Assembly: GCF_007954405.1 (NCBI RefSeq)
Contig: NZ_CP042344.1
Span: forward strand, 186,001-250,000
Length of the DNA: 64,000 nt
Reading direction: 5' to 3'
Source of the DNA: Comamonas flocculans
GTDB lineage: Bacteria; Pseudomonadota; Gammaproteobacteria; Burkholderiales; Burkholderiaceae_C
Part shown: positions 55,447-64,000 of the stretch, piece by piece
How positions within the stretch are numbered: the first letter of the stretch is position 1
Layout: the number at the start of each line of letters is the position of its first letter
Made by a program: the position numbers and the translations under genes
Notes under the pieces: generated by a model
Database searches by the model: none
Told to the model about the DNA's origin: nothing
The model's input: only the letters and a program-made list of their open reading frames with translations

Positions 55447-57363
55447 TTACGCCGCGGTGGGCGCGGGGTCGGTCTTGACCGGGGGCGGATTGCCCGGACC
55501 GCTGCCGCCCGGTGGCGGAGTGCGCGGCGTCCAGTCCTTGGGCGGGCGCGGCTCCTTGCCGGCCATGATGTCGTCGAGCTGCTCCATGTCTATGGTTTCC
55601 CAGTCGAGCAGCGCCTTGGCCATGGCGTGCATCTTGTCCTGGTTGTCCTCGATCAGTCCGCGCGCCAGCGTGTACTGCTCGTCGATGATGCGGCGCACCT
55701 CGGCGTCCACCTTCTGCATGGTCTCTTCCGAGATGTTGGTGGTCTTGGTGACCGAGCGGCCAAGGAAGACCTCGCCTTCGTTCTCGGCATAGACCATGGG
55801 GCCGAGCGCCTCGGTCATGCCGTACTTCATGACCATGTCGCGCGCCAGGTTGGTCGCGCGCTCGAAGTCGTTGCTCGCGCCGGTGGTCATCTGGTGCATG
55901 AAGACCTCTTCGGCGATGCGCCCGCCGAACAGCATGGCGATCTGGTTGAGCATGTACTCCTTGTCGTAGGAATAGCGGTCCTGCTCGGGCAGCGCCATGG
56001 TCACGCCCAGCGCCCGCCCGCGCGGGATGATGGTGACCTTGTGCACCGGGTCGCACTTGGGCAGCAGCCGGCCGATCAAGGCGTGGCCGCTCTCGTGGTA
56101 GGCGGTGTTGCGCCGCTCTTCCTCGGGCATCACCATGCTCTTCCTCTCGGGGCCCATGATGATCTTGTCCTTGGCGCGCTCGAAGTCCTGCATCTCGACC
56201 ACGCGGGCGTTGCGCCGCGCGGCCATCAGGGCGGCCTCATTGCACAGATTGGCCAGGTCGGCCCCGCTCATGCCGGGGGTGCCGCGCGCGATGATGCTCG
56301 GGTTCACGTCCTGCCCCACGGGGATCTTGCGCATGTGCACACCCAGAATCTGCTCGCGCCCGCGGATGTCGGGCAGCGTCACGTAGACCTGGCGGTCAAA
56401 ACGGCCCGGGCGCAGCAGGGCGGCGTCCAGGATGTCCGGCCGGTTGGTGGCCGCGACCACGATCACGCCGAGGTTGGTCTCGAAGCCGTCCATCTCCACG
56501 AGCATCTGGTTCAAGGTCTGCTCGCGCTCGTCGTTGCCGCCGCCAAGACCCGCGCCGCGCTGGCGGCCCACCGCGTCGATCTCGTCGATGAAGATGATGC
56601 AGGGCGCGTTCTTCTTGGCGTTTTCGAACATGTCGCGCACGCGGGCCGCGCCCACGCCGACGAACATCTCGACGAAGTCCGAGCCCGAGATCGAGAAGAA
56701 CGGCACCTTGGCCTCACCCGCGATGGACTTGGCCAGCAAGGTCTTGCCGGTGCCTGGCGGGCCCACCAGCAGCAGGCCACGCGGGATGCGCCCCCCGAGC
56801 TTCTGGAATTTCTGCGGGTCTTTCAGGAAATCGACGACTTCCTGCACCTCCTCCTTGGCCTCGTCGCAGCCCGCGACGTCGGCGAAGGTGACGGTGTTGT
56901 TGTTCTCGTCGAGCATGCGCGCCTTGGATTTGCCGAAGCTGAACGCGCCGCCCTTGCCGCCGCCCTGCATCTGTCGCATGAAGTAGATCCACACGCCGAT
57001 CAGGAGCAGCATCGGCCCCCAGCTGACCAGCAGGGTCATGAGCAGCGAGCCTTCCTCGCGCGGCTTGACGTCGAACTTCACGTCGTGGTCGATCAGGTCG
57101 CCCACCAGGCCGCGGTCGAGGTAGGTGGCCGTCGTGCGGATGCGCCGGTCGTCGGTGGTGACGGCCAGTATTTCGGTGCCCCCGGGGCCTTCCTGGATGG
57201 TGGCCGAGCGGATGCGATTGCCCCTGACCTGTTCGAGGAAGTCGGAATAGCCGACGTTGCCCGCTCCCATGGTCGCGCGGGTGTCAAATTGCCGGAAGAC
57301 GGTAAACAGCACCATGGCCACCACCAGCCACACGGCAATCTTCGAGAACCACTGATTGTTCAA
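55447..57363 (-). CDS. ftsH: ATP-dependent zinc metalloprotease FtsH
   Basis: A 638-residue membrane AAA protease. Two helices (about residues 7-25 and 103-121) flank a periplasmic domain, followed by the AAA module with Walker [18 protein letters not shown] region [19 protein letters not shown] and zinc site HESGH. The C-terminus is Pro-rich. I place the start at TTG 57363 because GGAG lies six bases upstream and the protein then opens [12 protein letters not shown]; the ORF reaches 57417 without support. It degrades LpxC and misassembled membrane proteins. Confidence 0.95.
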   Translation of the reverse strand: MNNQWFSKIAVWLVVAMVLFTVFRQFDTRATMGAGNVGYSDFLEQVRGNRIRSATIQEGPGGTEILAVTTDDRRIRTTATYLDRGLVGDLIDHDVKFDVKPREEGSLLMTLLVSWGPMLLLIGVWIYFMRQMQGGGKGGAFSFGKSKARMLDENNNTVTFADVAGCDEAKEEVQEVVDFLKDPQKFQKLGGRIPRGLLLVGPPGTGKTLLAKSIAGEAKVPFFSISGSDFVEMFVGVGAARVRDMFENAKKNAPCIIFIDEIDAVGRQRGAGLGGGNDEREQTLNQMLVEMDGFETNLGVIVVAATNRPDILDAALLRPGRFDRQVYVTLPDIRGREQILGVHMRKIPVGQDVNPSIIARGTPGMSGADLANLCNEAALMAARRNARVVEMQDFERAKDKIIMGPERKSMVMPEEERRNTAYHESGHALIGRLLPKCDPVHKVTIIPRGRALGVTMALPEQDRYSYDKEYMLNQIAMLFGGRIAEEVFMHQMTTGASNDFERATNLARDMVMKYGMTEALGPMVYAENEGEVFLGRSVTKTTNISEETMQKVDAEVRRIIDEQYTLARGLIEDNQDKMHAMAKALLDWETIDMEQLDDIMAGKEPRPPKDWTPRTPPPGGSGPGNPPPVKTDPAPTAA

Positions 57364-57495
57364 GCGCAACTCCAATAGAGGCGGCTGTGCGCGCCGCCGG
57401 GAAATCTCAGGGGGCAATTGGGGTTCATTGTAGGCGTTTCAACCCATGCGCCCCTCTGGAGCGCCCCTACGCTCGTCGGGCAATTGGAGGCGGAT

Positions 57496-58149
57496 TCAGC
57501 GCAGGCCCAGCCCGACCAGATAGGTTTCGGCCGACTGGTCGCGCGAGGCCTTGGGCTTGATGACCTTGTACTGGCGAAAGTGCCGGCGAAACAGCGCCAC
57601 CAGCTCGTCGTAACCCGGGCCGTGGAACACCTTGGCAAGCAGCGCGCCGTCGGGCTGCAGATGGTGCAGCGCGAAATCCACCGCCAGCTCCACCAGGTGG
57701 GAGACGCGCGCCGCGTCGGCCGAGGCGATGCCCGAGAGGTTGGGCGCCATGTCCGACATCACCACGTCCACGGGCCGCCCGCGCACGCGCTCCTGCAGCT
57801 GCGCCAGCACCGCCTCGTCGCGAAAGTCGCCCAGCAGGAAGTCCACGCCTTCGATGTGCTCCATGGGCAGCAGGTCCAGCGCCACCAGGCTGCCGTCGAG
57901 CGCGCCCACGGCCGCCCCCCGGGGCGCGAGCTGCCTGCGCGCGTACTGGCTCCAGGCACCGGGCGTGCTGCCCAGGTCCACCACCACCTGGCCGGGTTTG
58001 AACAGGCGCAGGCGTTCGTCGATTTCCTTGAGCTTGTAGGCGGCGCGCGCACGGTAGCCTTCCTTGTGCGCCAGTTTCACCCAGGGGTCGCTCGCCTGCT
58101 GCTGCAGCCAGGCCTTGTTGACCTTCTTGCTCTTGGTTTGGACTTTCAT
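57496..58149 (-). CDS. rlmE: 23S rRNA (uridine-2'-O-)-methyltransferase
   Basis: A 217-residue RlmE/FtsJ enzyme that methylates U2552 of 23S rRNA. The KDKE-type catalytic set sits in YRARAAYKLKEIDER, SAM motif VVDLGSTPGAWSQYA, SDMAPNLSG and LLAKVFHG. The ATG at 58149 follows the basic start MKVQTKSKK. It is paired with ftsH as in many proteobacteria and diverges from yhbY. Confidence 0.96.
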   Translation of the reverse strand: MKVQTKSKKVNKAWLQQQASDPWVKLAHKEGYRARAAYKLKEIDERLRLFKPGQVVVDLGSTPGAWSQYARRQLAPRGAAVGALDGSLVALDLLPMEHIEGVDFLLGDFRDEAVLAQLQERVRGRPVDVVMSDMAPNLSGIASADAARVSHLVELAVDFALHHLQPDGALLAKVFHGPGYDELVALFRRHFRQYKVIKPKASRDQSAETYLVGLGLR

Positions 58150-58168
58150 TGGCGGGGATAATACGGCG

Positions 58169-58639
58169 ATGCCGAAAATCGTCTTGAGCGCCGCCGAGCG
58201 GCGCGCCCACCGGGCCGACGCCCACCACCTGGACCCCGTCGTGATGGTGGGCGGCGACGGCCTGAGCGAGGCCGTGCGCAAGGAGGTGGACGCCGCGCTC
58301 AATGCCCACGGCCTGATCAAGGTGCGCGTGTTCAACGACGAGCGCGGCGAGCGCGAGGCGATGTACGAGCAGCTGGCCCGGGACTTGAACGCCGCCCAGG
58401 TGCAGCACATCGGCAAGCTGCTGGTGCTCTGGCGCCCCATCCCCGAAAAGCCCAAGGCGGTGGACGAAGACCGCAAGAAGGGACCGCGCGAGGTCAAGGT
58501 GCTCAAGTTCGGCCGCCCCGGCCAGCGCCCCGAGGTCAAGCAGCTCAAGGTGCTGGGCAACCAGCGCCTGACGGCGGGCGGGCAGGTCAAGCGGGCCAAG
58601 CCCAAACAGAAGTCGGTCAAGAAGCGCCAGGGCAAGTGA
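58169..58639 (+). CDS. yhbY: YhbY family RNA-binding protein (CRM domain)
   Basis: A 156-residue protein whose first 95 residues are a CRM domain (LSAAERRAHRADAHHLDPVV; GGDGLSEAVRKEVDAALNAH; LIKVRVF) associated with pre-50S ribosomes. The extra basic tail (residues about 100-156, many Lys/Gln) is an extension not found in E. coli YhbY. It is divergent from rlmE by 19 bases, and its stop overlaps the next start (TGATG). Confidence 0.93.
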   Translation: MPKIVLSAAERRAHRADAHHLDPVVMVGGDGLSEAVRKEVDAALNAHGLIKVRVFNDERGEREAMYEQLARDLNAAQVQHIGKLLVLWRPIPEKPKAVDEDRKKGPREVKVLKFGRPGQRPEVKQLKVLGNQRLTAGGQVKRAKPKQKSVKKRQGK

Positions 58640-59391
58640 TGGCTGACGCGCAGCGCCACATCCTGTGCATGAAGTGGGGCACCAAGTACGGCCCGCACTA
58701 CGTCAACCGCCTCTACGCCATGGTGCGCCGCCACCTGAGCGGCGACTTTCACATGGTCTGCCTGACCGACGACGCCAGCGGCGTCACGCCCGAGGTGCAA
58801 TGCCTGCCGATACCGCCGCTGAACCTGAACCTCAAGCCCGGCCAGCGCGATGGCGCCTGGAAGAAGTTGACCACCTTCGAAGCCGACCTGCACGGGCTCA
58901 GGGGCACGGCGCTGTTCCTCGATCTGGACGTGGTGGTGGTCGGCTCGCTCGACGGCTTCTTCGAGCAGCCGGGCGATTTCCTCATCATCCACGACTACCC
59001 GCGCCCGTGGCGCTTCGGGCCGCGCATCGTCGGCAATTCATCGGTCTACCGCTTTGAGCTGGGCGCGCATGCGGACGTATTGGCGCACTTTCGCGGCCAC
59101 ATGCAAGAGGTGCAGCGCAAGCACCGCAACGAGCAGCATTTCCTGTCGCACTTCCTGCACCGCCAGGGCAAGCTCGCCTACTGGCCCCGGGGCTGGTGCC
59201 CGAGCTTCAAGTACGACTGCATCCCCGCCTGGCCGGCCAACTACTGGCGCGAGCCCGCCGTGCCCGAAGGCGCGCGCATCGTGATCTTCCACGGCGAGGT
59301 GAACCCGCCGGACGCGCTGGCCGGGCGGCGCAACAAGCGCTGGCACTACATGCGCCCCGCGCGCTGGGTGGCCGAGGCCTGGGGCAGCTGA
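58639..59391 (+). CDS. glycosyltransferase-like protein
   Basis: A 250-residue protein with a GT-A-like fold pattern: CMKWGTKYGPHYVNRLYAMV, TDDASGVTPEVQ and a DxD-like LFLDLDVVVVG. It ends FHGEVNPPDALAGRRNKRWH, a form typical of small LPS/EPS-related transferases. Donor and acceptor are not known. It starts at the ATG overlapping the yhbY stop by one base; the GTG three bases earlier is unlikely. The gene is followed by a 46-base gap. Confidence 0.65.
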   Translation: MADAQRHILCMKWGTKYGPHYVNRLYAMVRRHLSGDFHMVCLTDDASGVTPEVQCLPIPPLNLNLKPGQRDGAWKKLTTFEADLHGLRGTALFLDLDVVVVGSLDGFFEQPGDFLIIHDYPRPWRFGPRIVGNSSVYRFELGAHADVLAHFRGHMQEVQRKHRNEQHFLSHFLHRQGKLAYWPRGWCPSFKYDCIPAWPANYWREPAVPEGARIVIFHGEVNPPDALAGRRNKRWHYMRPARWVAEAWGS

Positions 59392-59437
59392 AACCCGCGC
59401 GTCGCCAGGGCCGGGCTCCCGCCCGCCATGGACCTGC

Positions 59438-60331
59438 TCAGCTCGCCAGGCCCGCGCCCACGCCCGCCAGCGGGCGCCCGACGAGCCGCGTGAGGATCTG
59501 CAGCGGACTGGCGGCGGGGTTCACCTCGCGCCCCGGCGGCAGGTAGAGCGTCTGCTCCATCATGTACTGGCCGCTCATCACCGCATGCACGGCCTGGTCG
59601 GAATAGCACACCCAGCAGCTGCCGGCGGGAAACGACGCCTTCCACTGCGCGCCGTGCTGCTGGTAGTGCTCGTCGCGCTTCATCAGGTCGTGCAGCTGCA
59701 GCATCAGGTGGTCGTATTCGCTGCGCAGCGACTTGGTGACGTGCAGGGCCTGCAGCGCGCGCGCCTGCCACAGGCGGTAGGGCTTGGCCCGGGGCAGGAA
59801 CTGCCTGGCCACGGTCTCGAAGTCCGCGCCCACGCGCCACACGCGCGGCGCCCCCTGCGGGTGGATGTTGACGAAGACGCGCAGGATGCGCTCGCCGTAG
59901 TTGGGGCGCGAGGGGAAGGCGTCCACGTGCAGGCGCTTGTCGTCGGCGCGCACCGACTGCTGGCGCGTCTGCACCTGGCGCGGACGAAAGCTGGTGGGCG
60001 CGATGCGCAGCACGCCGCGGTATTCGGGGAACAGGCCGTCGACCAGCGCCAGCGCCTGCGCGCGAAAACGCCCGACCATGCCGGCCAGCCGCTCGCGCTC
60101 CTGCGCGCTGCCGCCCGCGCCCTTGAGCGCGCCACTCGCGTCCAGGCTGACGTTGCGCGAACGGGGCGCGAGCATGTCGGGCCGCAGCAGCGCCTGCTCC
60201 CCGGGCAAGACCTCGAAGGCCAGCGCCGGAAAGAACAGCACCTTGCCGGCCTCGACCGCGGCGGTCCATTCAGGATGCGCCCGGGCGGCGTCCCAGGCGA
60301 CGAGGTCGGCTTCAACGATCGGAGACTGCAT
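59438..60331 (-). CDS. Kdo hydroxylase family protein (KdoO-like Fe/2-oxoglutarate dioxygenase)
   Basis: A 297-residue protein of the 3-deoxy-D-manno-octulosonic acid (Kdo) dioxygenase family, which hydroxylates Kdo in lipopolysaccharide to Ko. The metal HxD is in RLHVDAFPSRPNYGERILRV, and a second His lies in HDLMKRDEHYQQHG. A Glu/Arg-rich N-terminal half precedes the core. Members are common in Burkholderia-group bacteria. Its start overlaps the DUF4149 gene by 20 bases. Confidence 0.8.
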   Translation of the reverse strand: MQSPIVEADLVAWDAARAHPEWTAAVEAGKVLFFPALAFEVLPGEQALLRPDMLAPRSRNVSLDASGALKGAGGSAQERERLAGMVGRFRAQALALVDGLFPEYRGVLRIAPTSFRPRQVQTRQQSVRADDKRLHVDAFPSRPNYGERILRVFVNIHPQGAPRVWRVGADFETVARQFLPRAKPYRLWQARALQALHVTKSLRSEYDHLMLQLHDLMKRDEHYQQHGAQWKASFPAGSCWVCYSDQAVHAVMSGQYMMEQTLYLPPGREVNPAASPLQILTRLVGRPLAGVGAGLAS

Positions 60332-60752
60332 CTGCCTTCGCTCCCGCGGGCCCGGCCAACCGCCACAGCACCACGCTGGCGCACAGCCATTGCCCGAAAT
60401 ACATCACGGTGGCCGCGTTATGCCACAGCCGCACACCGTGGTAGGCAATGACCTTGGGCGCGACGCCAAATTGCAGCAACAGCGCCAGCAGCATGCCCAG
60501 AATCACGAAAATGAGAGCTGCTCGCGCCCATGGGGCAACGGTTTCAGAGTGTTTTGGCCTTGAAACGACCAGCAGGAGCGCGCAGCATGCTACGGAAATC
60601 CAGGTCTGCGCCTCGAACAGGCCTGCCGTCACGTAACCCGCCAGCATCTTCTGCGGCACGCGCATGAAGACCAGCGGCACGGCCACGAAGCCGATCACCG
60701 ACAGGCTACTCCACCACAGGGCGGCGGCAAATACGGGCAGGCGCTGGAACAT
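60312..60752 (-). CDS. DUF4149 family membrane protein
   Basis: A 146-residue protein with four predicted helices (PVFAAALWWSSLSVIGFVAV; LFEAQTWISVACCALLLVV; AALIFVILGMLLALLLQFG; AATVMYFGQWLCASVVLWRL), the DUF4149 layout. The loop SRPKHSETVAPWARAA between helices 2 and 3 is encoded by a family-type repeat (60508-60566). Function is unknown. The ATG at 60752 gives MFQRLPVFAA; a GTG at 60761 would touch the greA stop. It follows greA on the same strand. Confidence 0.8.
   Translation of the reverse strand: MFQRLPVFAAALWWSSLSVIGFVAVPLVFMRVPQKMLAGYVTAGLFEAQTWISVACCALLLVVSRPKHSETVAPWARAALIFVILGMLLALLLQFGVAPKVIAYHGVRLWHNAATVMYFGQWLCASVVLWRLAGPAGAKADAVSDR
60508..60566 (-). repeat. repeat-like segment inside the DUF4149 gene
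   Basis: The stretch beginning AAAATGAGAGCTGCTCGCGC shares the TGA-AGCTGC-CGC core with repeats at 27085 and 49403 and is translated as an extra hydrophilic loop. Match is weaker than between the other two copies, so common origin is likely but not certain. Confidence 0.4.
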
Positions 60753-60761
60753 CGCGCGCAC

Positions 60762-61238
60762 TCAGACGTAGCGCACGGCCACGACTTCGTAGGAGCGCAC
60801 GCCGCCCGGCGCCTGCACGTCGGCGGTGTCGCCCACTTCCTTGCCGATGAGCGCGCGCGCGATCGGGCTGCCGATGTTGATCAGGCCGTGCTTCAGATCC
60901 GCCTCGTCCTCGCCGACGATCTGGTAGGTGACCGCATCGCCCGTGTCCACGTCTTCCAGATCGACCGTGGCGCCGAAAACCACGCGGCCTTCGGCGTCCA
61001 GCGCGGCCGGGTCGATGATCTGCGCGGCCGACAGCTTGCCCTCGATCTCGGCGATGCGCCCCTCGACGAAGCCCTGGTGGTCCTTGGCGGCGTCGTACTC
61101 GGCGTTCTCGCTCAGGTCGCCCTGGGCGCGCGCCTCGGCAATCGCGGCGATCACGGCCGGGCGCTCCTTGGTCTTGAGGCGCTGCAGCTCGGCCTTGAGC
61201 TTTTCCGCGCCGCGCTTGGTGATGGGAAGGGTAGCCAT
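60762..61238 (-). CDS. greA: transcription elongation factor GreA
   Basis: A 158-residue GreA that rescues stalled RNA polymerase by stimulating transcript cleavage. The N-terminal coiled coil has [20 protein letters not shown], then [19 protein letters not shown] with its acidic tip. The C-terminal domain contains [18 protein letters not shown]. Length and start are standard. Confidence 0.97.
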   Translation of the reverse strand: MATLPITKRGAEKLKAELQRLKTKERPAVIAAIAEARAQGDLSENAEYDAAKDHQGFVEGRIAEIEGKLSAAQIIDPAALDAEGRVVFGATVDLEDVDTGDAVTYQIVGEDEADLKHGLINIGSPIARALIGKEVGDTADVQAPGGVRSYEVVAVRYV

Positions 61239-61428
61239 GAAAAATCACACCGATGAGGAAGCCAAAACAAGAGACCATCTGCGTGCTGCGCAGATGGCCC
61301 CGTGAATCCATGCATTCTAGTTCCTGCCCAAGGCCCTCTGCCAGGGGCGGCGCAGGCCGGGCCGGCGCGCCTGGGCCGTGCTTTCGCGCCAGGCGCATGC
61401 GGCACAACCCTAGAATCACGCGCAATCC

Positions 61429-62049
61429 ATGACCGCCACCGCACCCTCTTTCCACGACACCTGCGACGGCGCGAGCGACGCGCTGGCGCAGCGCATCCTG
61501 CAGCAATGGCAGGCGCGCGGCGAAGACCTCTGGGTCTTCGGCTACGGCTCGCTCATCTGGCGCCCCGACCTGCCCTACAGCGAGCAGCGCCCCGCCGCCG
61601 TGCACGGCTGGCACCGCGCGCTGCAGATGTGGAGCCGGGTCAACCGCGGCACGGCCGAGCAGCCCGGCCTGGTGTTTGCGCTGCTTTCGGGCGGCAGCTG
61701 CCGCGGCGTGGCCTTCAGGGTGCCGCGGGCGCAGGTGCCCGCAGTCTTCCCGCAGCTGTGGCAGCGCGAGATGCCGCTGCCCGTCTATGAGCCGCGCTGG
61801 CTGCGCTGCCGCACCGCCGGCGGCCAGGTGCAGGCGCTGGGCTTCACGCTCTCGCGCGCGCACCCGGCCTGGACCGGCACGCTCTCGGACGCGGACTACC
61901 GGCGCATCTTCCACAGCGCGCAGGGGCGCTACGGCAGCACGCGCGACTACGCCGAGCAGACGCTGCACGAACTGCGCCGGCGCGGCATCCGCGACCGGGC
62001 GCTGGAACGCATCGTCGGCATTGCGGGCGCGGGCACAATCACGCCATGA
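61429..62049 (+). CDS. gamma-glutamylcyclotransferase ChaC-like protein
   Basis: A 206-residue ChaC/GCT family protein that degrades gamma-glutamyl compounds such as glutathione to 5-oxoproline. The substrate-binding FGYGSLIW motif is at residue about 37, and the catalytic-type Glu is in the central PVYEPRW region. It opens with a short N-terminal helical part. The 190-base gap upstream, after greA, contains no evident gene. Its stop overlaps the pdxH start by four bases (ATGA). Confidence 0.88.
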   Translation: MTATAPSFHDTCDGASDALAQRILQQWQARGEDLWVFGYGSLIWRPDLPYSEQRPAAVHGWHRALQMWSRVNRGTAEQPGLVFALLSGGSCRGVAFRVPRAQVPAVFPQLWQREMPLPVYEPRWLRCRTAGGQVQALGFTLSRAHPAWTGTLSDADYRRIFHSAQGRYGSTRDYAEQTLHELRRRGIRDRALERIVGIAGAGTITP

Positions 62050-62699
62050 ACCACCCATCGTCCGCCGCCTCCATCGCCGACCTGCACCAGAGCTACGAGC
62101 GCTCGGCCCTCGACGAGGACGCCTGCGACCGCGACCCGCTGCGCCAGTTCGGCCTCTGGCTCACGCAGGCGCTGGACGCCGGCGTGGCCGACGCCAACGC
62201 CATGACCCTGGCCACCGTGGGCAGCGACCTGCGCCCGAGCACGCGCGTGGTGCTGATCAAGGGCTACGACGAGCACGGCATCGTGTTCTTCACCAACTAC
62301 GACAGCCGCAAAGGGCAGGAGCTGGCCGGCAACCCGTATGCGGCGCTGCAATTTCACTGGGTACCGCTGGAGCGCGTGGTGCGCATCGAGGGGCGGGTAG
62401 AGCAGGTCAGCGGCGCGCAGAGCGACGAATACTTTCACAGCCGCCCGCTGGATTCGCGCATCGGCGCCTGGGCCAGCCCGCAAAGCCAGGTGATCGCAGA
62501 CCGCGCGCTGCTGGAGCAGCGCGTGGCGCACTACGGCGCGCAGTTCGGCAGCGCGCCGCCGCGCCCGCCGCACTGGGGCGGCTACCGCCTGCAGCCCGAC
62601 CGCTGGGAGTTCTGGCAGGGGCGCAGGAGCCGGCTGCACGACCGCCTGCGCTATCTGCCGGGCGCCCAGGGCTGGACGCTGCAGCGCCTGGCGCCCTGA
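62046..62699 (+). CDS. pdxH: pyridoxamine 5'-phosphate oxidase
   Basis: A 217-residue FMN enzyme converting pyridoxine/pyridoxamine phosphate to pyridoxal phosphate. Landmarks are [77 protein letters not shown] and [17 protein letters not shown]. The length is normal. It is co-transcribed with the chaC-like gene. Confidence 0.97.
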   Translation: MNHPSSAASIADLHQSYERSALDEDACDRDPLRQFGLWLTQALDAGVADANAMTLATVGSDLRPSTRVVLIKGYDEHGIVFFTNYDSRKGQELAGNPYAALQFHWVPLERVVRIEGRVEQVSGAQSDEYFHSRPLDSRIGAWASPQSQVIADRALLEQRVAHYGAQFGSAPPRPPHWGGYRLQPDRWEFWQGRRSRLHDRLRYLPGAQGWTLQRLAP

Positions 62700-62808
62700 G
62701 CACGGCCCGATCGCGCGAACAGCCGCGGCCCGGGCAGCTTCATCGCCCCTTTGCCCACCACGCGCGGGCGTATGTTGTGGCGCAAACCACGCCAAGGGGG
62801 AGACCGCC

Positions 62809-62925
62809 ATGCGATTCAGCGACCTGGAGATCAACCGCGCCATGCGCCACCTGCGCGCCGTCGGCTACCGGCTGCTGGGCCGTCGCGAGCGGCGCATCGT
62901 CGACGCCCTCTGCGCCGTCTGCTGA
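62809..62925 (+). CDS. possible 38-residue protein
   Basis: The frame MRFSDLEINRAMRHLRAVGY continues through RLLGRRERRIVDALCAVC to a stop. It is basic, helical-looking and ends with two Cys. A GGGGGAGA site precedes the ATG by six bases. A hairpin follows at 62931-62962. No homologue is known to me, but ribosome-binding site, length and terminator make a real small gene plausible. Confidence 0.4.
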   Translation: MRFSDLEINRAMRHLRAVGYRLLGRRERRIVDALCAVC

Positions 62926-62930
62926 ACCCG

Positions 62931-62962
62931 GGGCAAGGCCGCGCGCCGGCGCGGCTTTGCCC
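62931..62962. terminator. strong hairpin between the 38-residue ORF and uvrC
   Basis: A 14-bp stem (GGGCAAGGCCGCGC with GCGCGGCTTTGCCC, one G-T pair) around a GCCG loop. It has no U-tract on the plus strand, so it may act as a bidirectional barrier between convergent genes. Confidence 0.55.
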
Positions 62963-62964
62963 TG

Positions 62965-64000
62965 TCAGCGCAGCGCACGATAGATGGTCTCGGCCAGCTG
63001 GCGCGAGATGCCGTCCACCGTCATCAAGTCCGCCACGCTCGCATCCTGCACGCCGCGCGCGCCGCCAAAGCGCTGCAGCAGGCGCGCACGCCGGCGCGGC
63101 CCTATGCCGGGAATGTCTTCAAGCCGGCTGCCGCCGGTGCGCACCTTGGCGCGCGCCGCGCGCATGCCGGTGATGGCAAAACGGTGGGCCTCGTCGCGGA
63201 TCTGGGCCACCAGCATCAGCGCCGCCGAATCGTGCCCGAGGTAGACCTTCTCGCGCCCGTCGGCGAACACCAGCTCTTCCAGGCCCACCTTGCGCCCCTC
63301 GCCCTTTTCCACGCCGACGATGCGCGAGATGTCCAGGCCCAGCTGCTCGAAGACCTCGCGCGCCATCGCCACCTGGCCGCGCCCGCCGTCGATCAGCACC
63401 AGGTCGGGCAGGCGCAGCTCGCGGCGCGTCACCTCGATGCCGCCCGCCTCCTGCTGCGCCCGCGCCACCGGGGCGTAGCGGCGCTGCAGCACCTGACGCA
63501 TCGCGGCGTAGTCGTCGCCCGGCGTGATGCCCTCGATCTTGTAGCGCCGGTAGGCGCCGTGCTGCATCTTGTGGTGCTGGAACACCACGCACGAGGCCTG
63601 CGTCTGCTCGCCAGCGGTGTGCGAGATGTCAAAACACTCGGCCGTGAGCTCATCCAGGTTCTCTACGTCCAGCCCCAGCGCCTCGGCCAGCGCATGGGTG
63701 CGCGCCTGCTGCGAACCTTCCTCGGCCAGCAAGCGCGCGAGCTGGATCCTGGCATTGGCCTGCGCCATCTCCAGCCACACGCGCCGCTGCTCGCGCGGCT
63801 GGTGCACCGCCGACACGCGCACGCCGCTTTGCTCGGTGAGCGCCGCCACCAGCGCGGGAGCCACGGGCTCGCTGGTGATGAGCACCGGCGGCACGGGCAC
63901 GTCCAGGTAATGCTGTGCGATGAAGGCCTCGAGCACCTGCACCGCCACCTGCGCGCCCACGCCCTGCTCGGCACGCGCCGCGTCCTCGGCCTCTTCGGCG
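62965..64000 (-). CDS. uvrC: excinuclease ABC subunit C, C-terminal part (cut by window edge)
   Basis: The visible 344 or so residues cover the C-terminal half of UvrC, which makes both incisions in nucleotide excision repair. Present are the UVR and RNase-H-like 5' incision domain ([54 protein letters not shown]) and the terminal (HhH)2 DNA-binding motif ([13 protein letters not shown]). The N-terminal GIY-YIG nuclease domain lies beyond the right edge; the frame is open to 64000. Confidence 0.97.
   Translation of the reverse strand, partial: AEEAEDAARAEQGVGAQVAVQVLEAFIAQHYLDVPVPPVLITSEPVAPALVAALTEQSGVRVSAVHQPREQRRVWLEMAQANARIQLARLLAEEGSQQARTHALAEALGLDVENLDELTAECFDISHTAGEQTQASCVVFQHHKMQHGAYRRYKIEGITPGDDYAAMRQVLQRRYAPVARAQQEAGGIEVTRRELRLPDLVLIDGGRGQVAMAREVFEQLGLDISRIVGVEKGEGRKVGLEELVFADGREKVYLGHDSAALMLVAQIRDEAHRFAITGMRAARAKVRTGGSRLEDIPGIGPRRRARLLQRFGGARGVQDASVADLMTVDGISRQLAETIYRALR

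Overview
The window looks like a chromosome segment of a high-GC betaproteobacterium, most likely family Comamonadaceae. The grounds are the order ispB (divergent), rplU-rpmA-obgE-proB, rppH, proS; the ileS-lspA pair with ribF; ftsH-rlmE-yhbY; and Comamonadaceae-style intergenic repeats (TTTGATAGCT...) at about 27085 and 49403. Species cannot be named from the sequence alone.

Region 1 (1-24149) is accessory DNA ending at a tRNA-Pro(CGG) gene (24073-24149, minus strand). It starts with a fermentation and low-oxygen survival set: the end of an iron-type alcohol dehydrogenase, a DUF2892 protein, a beta-CASP metallo-beta-lactamase-fold protein, a LOG-family protein, an LpxR-like lipid A deacylase, a cytochrome c'-like protein, acetate kinase and phosphoketolase. 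A decayed relaxase fragment follows (about 8690-9105). Next comes an extracytoplasmic redox and metal-response cluster. It has a minus-strand operon (ECF sigma factor, zinc-finger anti-sigma factor, CnrX/ZraP-like periplasmic sensor, DnrO-like exported protein) facing a plus-strand operon (PepSY protein, DUF2271 protein, PepSY-TM/flavodoxin/reductase fusion, ApbE flavin transferase, and an exported protein with two tandem repeats). Then come cytochrome b561, a Crp/Fnr regulator, a one-domain metal chaperone and a P1B-type ATPase with an unusual CPG motif. The region closes with an apparently intact DUF3363-type relaxase and a chimeric ORF joining the front of a tyrosine integrase to the tail of TraF. 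It reads as a decayed, probably immobile integrative conjugative element at the tRNA.

Region 2 (24150-35611) is core genome: isoprenoid quinone synthesis (ispB), ribosomal proteins L21 and L27, ObgE, ProB, RppH, ProS, a lytic transglycosylase, a CorC/HlyC-type CBS membrane protein, a DMT transporter, a quinone oxidoreductase and a Nudix protein. Region 3 (35689-37084) is a complete IS481-like element inserted exactly at the stop codon of a small cupin gene. The 6-bp target duplication GTTAGA supplies a stop codon to both the transposase and the cupin.

Region 4 (37151-64000) is core genome again: nrdAB behind two NrdR-like boxes, a Na/Pi cotransporter-like protein, a TsaD-like paralogue without the metal-binding motif, a Pro/Ala-rich lipoprotein, lspA-ileS-ribF, an HNH protein, a TPR methyltransferase, a GAF/HD-GYP protein, glmM-folP-ftsH-rlmE, yhbY, a glycosyltransferase-like protein, a Kdo hydroxylase, a DUF4149 protein, greA, chaC-pdxH, a 38-residue ORF, and the C-terminal part of uvrC running off the right edge.

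The most interesting part is 9165-16219. There a predicted PepSY/DUF2271/ApbE flavin electron-transfer system, an ECF-type metal sensing trio and an uncharacterised repeat protein share 11-bp-spaced TTCA repeats in their upstream regions.
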